The notes under the pieces: model-generated
The model's input: only the letters and a program-made list of their open reading frames with translations
Told to the model about the DNA's origin: nothing
The model's database searches: none
Source: Sambucus nigra
Lineage: Eukaryota > Streptophyta > Magnoliopsida > Dipsacales > Adoxaceae
NCBI GenBank assembly: GCA_949130495.1
Contig: OX422213.1
Coordinates: 53,516,284-53,580,283 of the forward strand
Direction: 5' to 3'
DNA length: 64,000 nucleotides
Translations under genes and position numbers: made by a program
Shown here: positions 59,574-64,000 of the stretch, in pieces
How positions within the stretch are numbered: position 1 is the stretch's first letter
Layout: the number at the start of each line of letters is the position of its first letter

Positions 59574-60597
59574 AATGATATAGAGTGATTCTAGGGAAAC
59601 CCTTAAATTGTACACAAAATAAAAACCTGGTGATGTGTCAAAGCGGACCCATAAACACAAAAATACCAACCAATACCCGTGTGATACATCATCGAGTTTG
59701 AGTTTTGTGTAGAATTTTTAGGGTCTCCTTAGAATTATTGAATGATATAACACCACATACACCAATCATCTTCCCCAAACCCAAACGACTCATAACCCGA
59801 GATCTCCACCACAACTCGTTGACTATAATCGTGTAGAGGGAAATTCAACTTAAATTAGAAACATCAAATCCCCCCTTATCCTCTTGTTCATCTCCTGCTC
59901 ATGGCCACCTAGCTGTTCACCTAGCCCCACCAAGTTCTCTCGCTCCGACCAGTCTGCCTTCCCTCATCCCTGCCACCAAGACAAAAACACTTTAAACACA
60001 TAATAGAACAATGCATTACAAACCTTACCAGAGTCCCTCTCCCATGAAGATAATATATTTCATACATACACGACCCGCTTATCTGAAACTTTTCCATAAA
60101 ACACTGCTCGAATGTCCTCGTTTATGAATTATCTAGCCTAAATAATCCACATTTTGGACCAAATTAGTACACACCCATTTGGCATAATTTCTTATGATTT
60201 TGTCATACGATTGACCTGATTGCCATTACAATCATACTCTAAACTTAAATACTTGCAATAATTGAGGGTTAAGTAGTTTGGTAAATGGCTTAAATTGTTG
60301 AGGATTTAGAAGTGGATCTATTGAATATAAATTAGACATTTATTTGTGGACTGAGATATGAAAACGAAATAATTATCATTTACACTTTTGAGACATTCGT
60401 TAATTTTTGACATGCTGGTCATTTTCAAGGTGCATAGTGTCCAAAAGTGATGGTTAAAGGGAGTTCACCCTGATAACTATTAGATCTGAATTGATATGGT
60501 ATTATAAGAATGCTGAATATATAGCTCTGCAACAAATAACAAAACCATTTGCTTAAAGAATTACTCAAACAGAACAAAACCCAACACTACTTCTAAG
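59574..60597. other. No gene recognised
   Basis: Mixed composition, somewhat less AT-rich around 59880-59990 (CCCCACCAAGTTCTCTCGCTCC). I see neither the missing half of LTR C nor a coding frame. Confidence 0.4.
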
Positions 60598-60692
60598 TCA
60601 CATTTATAATAATGAGTTCTGCATACAAAAAACAACTTATCAATAGGTTACGGTAACTTATCACATTTCTAACAATGAGTTCTGTATACAAA
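60598..60692. repeat. 32-bp direct repeat, 63 bp apart
   Basis: TCACATTTATAATAATGAG... at 60598-60629 and TCACATTTCTAACAATGAG... at 60661-60692 match at 29 of 32 positions. The second copy forms the terminal residues and stop of the GH17 fragment, so the duplication marks its edge. Confidence 0.85.
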
Positions 60693-61192
60693 GGATTTCA
60701 GATTCGGGGTCACCAGAGTTGGGCCATCCGGTCTCGGTGACAATGAGGGGGATATTCTCGTGGCCAGAAACGGCCATAACGGCAATGACGGTGTCAACCA
60801 TCATGTCGAAGAGGTTACGGTAACGGACGCCGGTGGTGAGTCCATCGCGAAAGTGGAAGGGGTGTTCTTGGAAGAGAGCATAACCTATGGGGATATCGGA
60901 GTTAAGCTTGTAGACGGAGTAAGGGTAGAGGTTGAGGAGGAAGGATGAGTTTGTTTCGTCTAGGAACTGGAGGAGGGGTTTGATGATGAGGTCGTTGACG
61001 GTTTCTTGAAACTCGACGGAGGAGCGTGGGAAGGGAGTGCTCATGATGTTCATGAAAGAGAAGGTGGTGGAGATGGCGATTTTGCGAATGCCGAGGGAGA
61101 GGTGGAGTTTGCAGATGGTGGGGAGGAATTGGGCGCGGGGGTAGAAGGGGACCACGTGGGTGTAGAGCCACAGGAGGGCGGCGGAGGCTCAT
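60661..61192 (-). pseudogene. GH17 beta-1,3-glucanase gene fragment
   Basis: The minus strand reads AALLWLYTHVVPFYPRAQFL, KIAISTTFSFMNIMSTPFPR, LLNLYPYSVYKLNSDIPIGY and VTETGWPNSGDPESE, matching plant glucan endo-1,3-beta-glucosidases in order. The nucleophile Glu lies in TETGWPN. The segment normally holding the proton-donor VGNE motif, between VVPFYPRA and the LPTICKLHLSLG-like helix, is deleted. The N-terminal third and the C-terminal part (normal length 330-480 residues) are absent, and the last residues (CIQNSLLEM) come from a local duplication. GH17 enzymes cut callose in the cell wall. This one cannot be active. It is an open frame without stops and clearly more GC-rich than its surroundings. 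Confidence 0.85.
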
Positions 61193-61199
61193 GAGTCCT

Positions 61200-63403
61200 G
61201 CCCATAAAAAAACCTATTTTCTTTATGAGAATAAGAGAAAATGAAGGTTGCTTTGAAACGTGGTAGAGAATTTATCAATAGGAGATAGAAGGCCTACAGT
61301 TGGTAATAGTAAAGGCAATGAAAAATGAAAGTTTTGTGTCTATTAGTGGGAGAAATTTAGTGAAGAGGGGAGAGAGAAAGTATTCTTAAAATTAGAGTAA
61401 CACGTGGACATTCTAAAAAAAAGGAGTATTTAATTCATATGTATAGCATTTTAGAGTATATAATAGATAATAGATAATAGATTTGTTAAGGTTGTTATAA
61501 TGAAAATGTGAAAATGAGCGTCTCATTTTGACTTATGTAGATTTTATATATATGTCATTTCCCAGTTTTGATGTCATTGTGAGAAGTGTCCTATTTTATT
61601 TTTGTTTTTCTTAAGTTGACTTATAAGGGGATAAATTTCTTATTTGCACAAACACATTTGAATTACCTTAGCATAAGTTCTTACATTATCAATTTAATTT
61701 GATGCTCATTTTTGTGGTATGACGCACCACAATTTGATTTTCATAATACATATTCACTATCTTGCTAGTCATGATAACATATGAATATTATTAAGAGGTT
61801 TAAAAACCTCTTAATACATACATTTTTTCAATGGTAAATTAGGAAATATATTTTAAATCAACAACATTGGAAGATGATTATGAGCATACCAACCTTTCAA
61901 TCTTAATTCGTAGAGTAGGACAATATTTTTTTTATTAGATTTTTGGAACAAATAAAAGAAAGCATCGTCAATGTCAATTTTGCAAAAGGTTATCAAATAT
62001 ATTAATGACCGAACGACTAATGTATAAGCCTCTCATGAAATTAATGTGCACACCATAAATGGCATTAATACAAGCTTTTCATTTTGATATAAATGCATGT
62101 ACAACAATCTCATTAATGTGTATTATGACATGCAAGTCTAGTTAAGTGTATAAGTAGTTTGTATTAGTGTACATTGACTAAATTAACATTTATTATATAT
62201 TATGATAAATGTTTGATATCAACAATTCTAAACTAATTTCATAATGTATAGTAAATAAGAGTTGATCAATGTGTCCTTTTTCTGTAGGAGTGCTTAAGTG
62301 GGACATTTCTATTACTTTTTCTGAATATAAGATTTTGGTTCTAATGATAAGAACAATGAAACCTTCACTAGGGCGTGGAAGATAATTTATGTGGGAGGCA
62401 TGGCAAGTCCATTAAGGCTACAATAGTGAGTGTGTGAACTTCTAAGCTCTTGAATGTGACAATGCTAGAAAAATTAATAACTTATTTAGTTCTTTTAGTA
62501 TATATTTAGTTATTTTCTAGGCTATTCATTCTCTCCATTGGGACATTAGAACTTAAGAATAACATTGATTGTAATTTAAATAATTGAGTTTGATGATTCA
62601 TGGAAAATCTTTTGAGATATATCTCTCATGAAAAATAACCATTTTAAAAGAGGTTCGAGATTTAGTTGTACTAGATTTAGAATTGCGCTTGGTATTTTTG
62701 CATGATGTGTCAAACTCGTCATCTTTTTTTCCAACTCATTTAATGTGAAGTAATGAGACATAAATTATTCTTACATTTATTCGATAGATAATCATGGTTA
62801 TTGCCTTTTGTTTCTAGGGACATGATTGTTGTTACAAATTTTCAAATGAGAGGTGATTGTTTCTTAGTGAGATACATAAGTTAGATGTTAGCTCAATATG
62901 GATGTAATATTTGTTGACCTTATGGGTCCATAAGTAAAATGGGATTTTAGTTATGAGTAGATAGAAACACGGGAGACAAAATATTTTGAAGTCATAGTAT
63001 CTTGTATAAATAGAAATCCGTTCCACTTTATTATGACAAATTTATATGAGTTCTACCTGAACTTATTTATTATCTTGTAATAAATTGAGCATATGTCCTT
63101 TTACATGAATCTTATAGGACAAGAGTAATGTATCTTGTAGATAATGAAGGAAAATAGGGTCGGCTTCTCTCAAAATATGACACACGGCACAAGATGACCA
63201 AATACCCTTTGTTGTATAATCATCCACCGCCTTAATACAAGCCGATTATCACCGAACTTCTCCTACAGGTCCAAGAAACTAGAGTAACCCCTAACGATAG
63301 AGCAATGGATGATCTAAGAATAGTTCTTTTTAATTCAGACTAACTATAAAAGTTCTTATTAATCAACTCAAATATACCACATGATGAACTTTAATATATA
63401 CAT
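61200..63403. other. AT-rich, no gene recognised
   Basis: Composition drops sharply at 61200, the edge of the GH17 fragment. Short T-rich and A-rich stretches, one perfect inverted repeat (61789-61816) and no recognisable coding on either strand. Confidence 0.5.
61789..61816. repeat. Perfect 13-bp inverted repeat
   Basis: Arms TATTAAGAGGTTT and AAACCTCTTAATA with a 2-base spacer (AA). Could be a hairpin or part of a small MITE, but no target duplication was noted. Confidence 0.85.
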
Positions 63404-63415
63404 CCCCCCCCCCCC
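63404..63415. repeat. Poly(C) run
   Basis: Twelve consecutive C between AT-rich flanks. Confidence 0.9.
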
Positions 63416-63499
63416 TAAAGGATTAGGCCAACTAGTTATCATAATATATTTAAAAGAATTTGGATGTTTCTACATAGAAACCCTACAATCTATTAAGAA

Positions 63500-64000
63500 C
63501 TAATCTGGAGATCACTTGTCATCCATTGTATGAGTACCCTATATGTCAAACGATTAAGAAAACGTCCAGTAAGTCGGCTCTAGAACAAGTGAAAATAACG
63601 GATGATGAGGTTAAAATTCTACTTATCGTTGATTCCATCAAAGAGGTCCGATTCCTAAATTGGATCTCAAATACAATGGTCATTTGGAAGAAGAGTAGAA
63701 AGTGGAGGGTGTGTGTGGATCTCACCGACCTCAATAATGCATGTACAAAAGATAGTTTTCCTTTTCCAAGGATTTATAAATTGATGGATTCAACAATCAA
63801 CTATCAAATACCTCTGTCCAGCACTGATCACGAGAAGACCTCCTCTGTCACCACATTGGGGTTATATTACTACAAAGTTATGTCGTTTGACCTTAAGAAT
63901 GCATGGTTGACTTATCTGAGACTCATCACAAATACATTCAAGTAGTAGATTGGTTAAAGCATGAAGTTTTATATCGATGGCATTGTTATAAAGAGTAATC
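63500..64000 (+). pseudogene. Ty3/gypsy Athila/Tat-type RT fragment, continues off window
   Basis: 63526-63945 reads IKEVRFLNWISNTMVIWKKS, then KWRVCVDLTDLNNACTKDSF and KVMSFDLKNAWLTYLRL, matching the finger and palm of Tat/Athila/Ogre-type RT (usual KWRVCVDFTDLNKACPKDSF and KVMPFGLKNA). The region between is shortened. After a frame shift the catalytic box appears at 63961 as MKFYIDGIVIKS, where YIDD is expected. This is a different lineage from elements A-C. The rest lies beyond 64000. Confidence 0.85.

Noticed and set aside
61006..61194. Gly/Glu-rich plus frame and Pro/His-rich minus frame (60902-61192)
   Set aside because: Alternative frames of the GC-rich GH17 fragment.
61370..61440. 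MITE-like end (CTAAAAAAAAGGAGTATTTAATT)
   Set aside because: Resembles the style of Stowaway ends, but neither the partner TIR nor a TA duplication was found.

Overview
This window is plant nuclear DNA, almost certainly from a eudicot with a large, repeat-rich genome. It holds chromodomain-type Ty3/gypsy and Sirevirus-like Ty1/copia LTR elements primed by initiator tRNA-Met, plant L1-type LINEs (DUF4283/CCHC ORF1, APE endonuclease, RT, zf-RVT), a tRNA-derived SINE, a Helitron-type 3' terminus and split fragments of plant genes. I could not fix the species. Nearly everything is a nest of transposable elements in different states of decay. No intact host gene was found.

Layout, left to right. 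1-4407: 5' part of a minus-strand Ty3 element (A) with a 2.9-kb LTR, inserted into a minus-strand LINE (4408-7600). 8680-10421: LTR sequence of a second Ty3 family (C), cut by element B. 10422-20485: a complete but coding-dead minus-strand Ty3 chromovirus (B), followed at 20486-20785 by a further piece of B internal sequence, giving an LTR-internal-LTR-internal arrangement. 20900-30347: a gene-fragment-rich, intron-like region with an HSP70 fragment, a solo Ty1/copia LTR (25230-26875), a BSL-type (kelch-phosphatase) gene fragment and a Helitron-like 3' end at 30347. 30921-37826: a Ty1/copia (Sirevirus-like) element with TSD GGCTC, PBS, one intact gag reading frame and no pol. 37832-42653: more fragmentary DNA with a SINE, a copia pol scrap, an AT-rich tandem array and a second Helitron-like end. 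44150-50395: LINE and Ty3 scraps and a nearly full-length plus-strand LINE. 50430-55140: decayed Ty3 element C with its 3' LTR, interrupted by a minus-strand LINE (55141-59565). 60661-61192: a GC-rich beta-1,3-glucanase (GH17) fragment. 63500-64000: an Athila/Tat-type RT fragment running off the window.

The only long undamaged coding sequence is the gag of the copia element at 32574-34505. That element lacks protease, integrase, RT and RNase H, yet keeps LTRs, PBS, purine tracts and TSD, so it looks like a relatively recent gag-only non-autonomous retrotransposon that would depend on a full-length partner. The other broad pattern is that three unrelated LTR families here each carry clusters of short CG-containing palindromes inside their LTRs. 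Most other coding regions carry stops, frameshifts or lost catalytic residues. Many of the stops fit C-to-T changes, as expected for methylated, silenced repeats.
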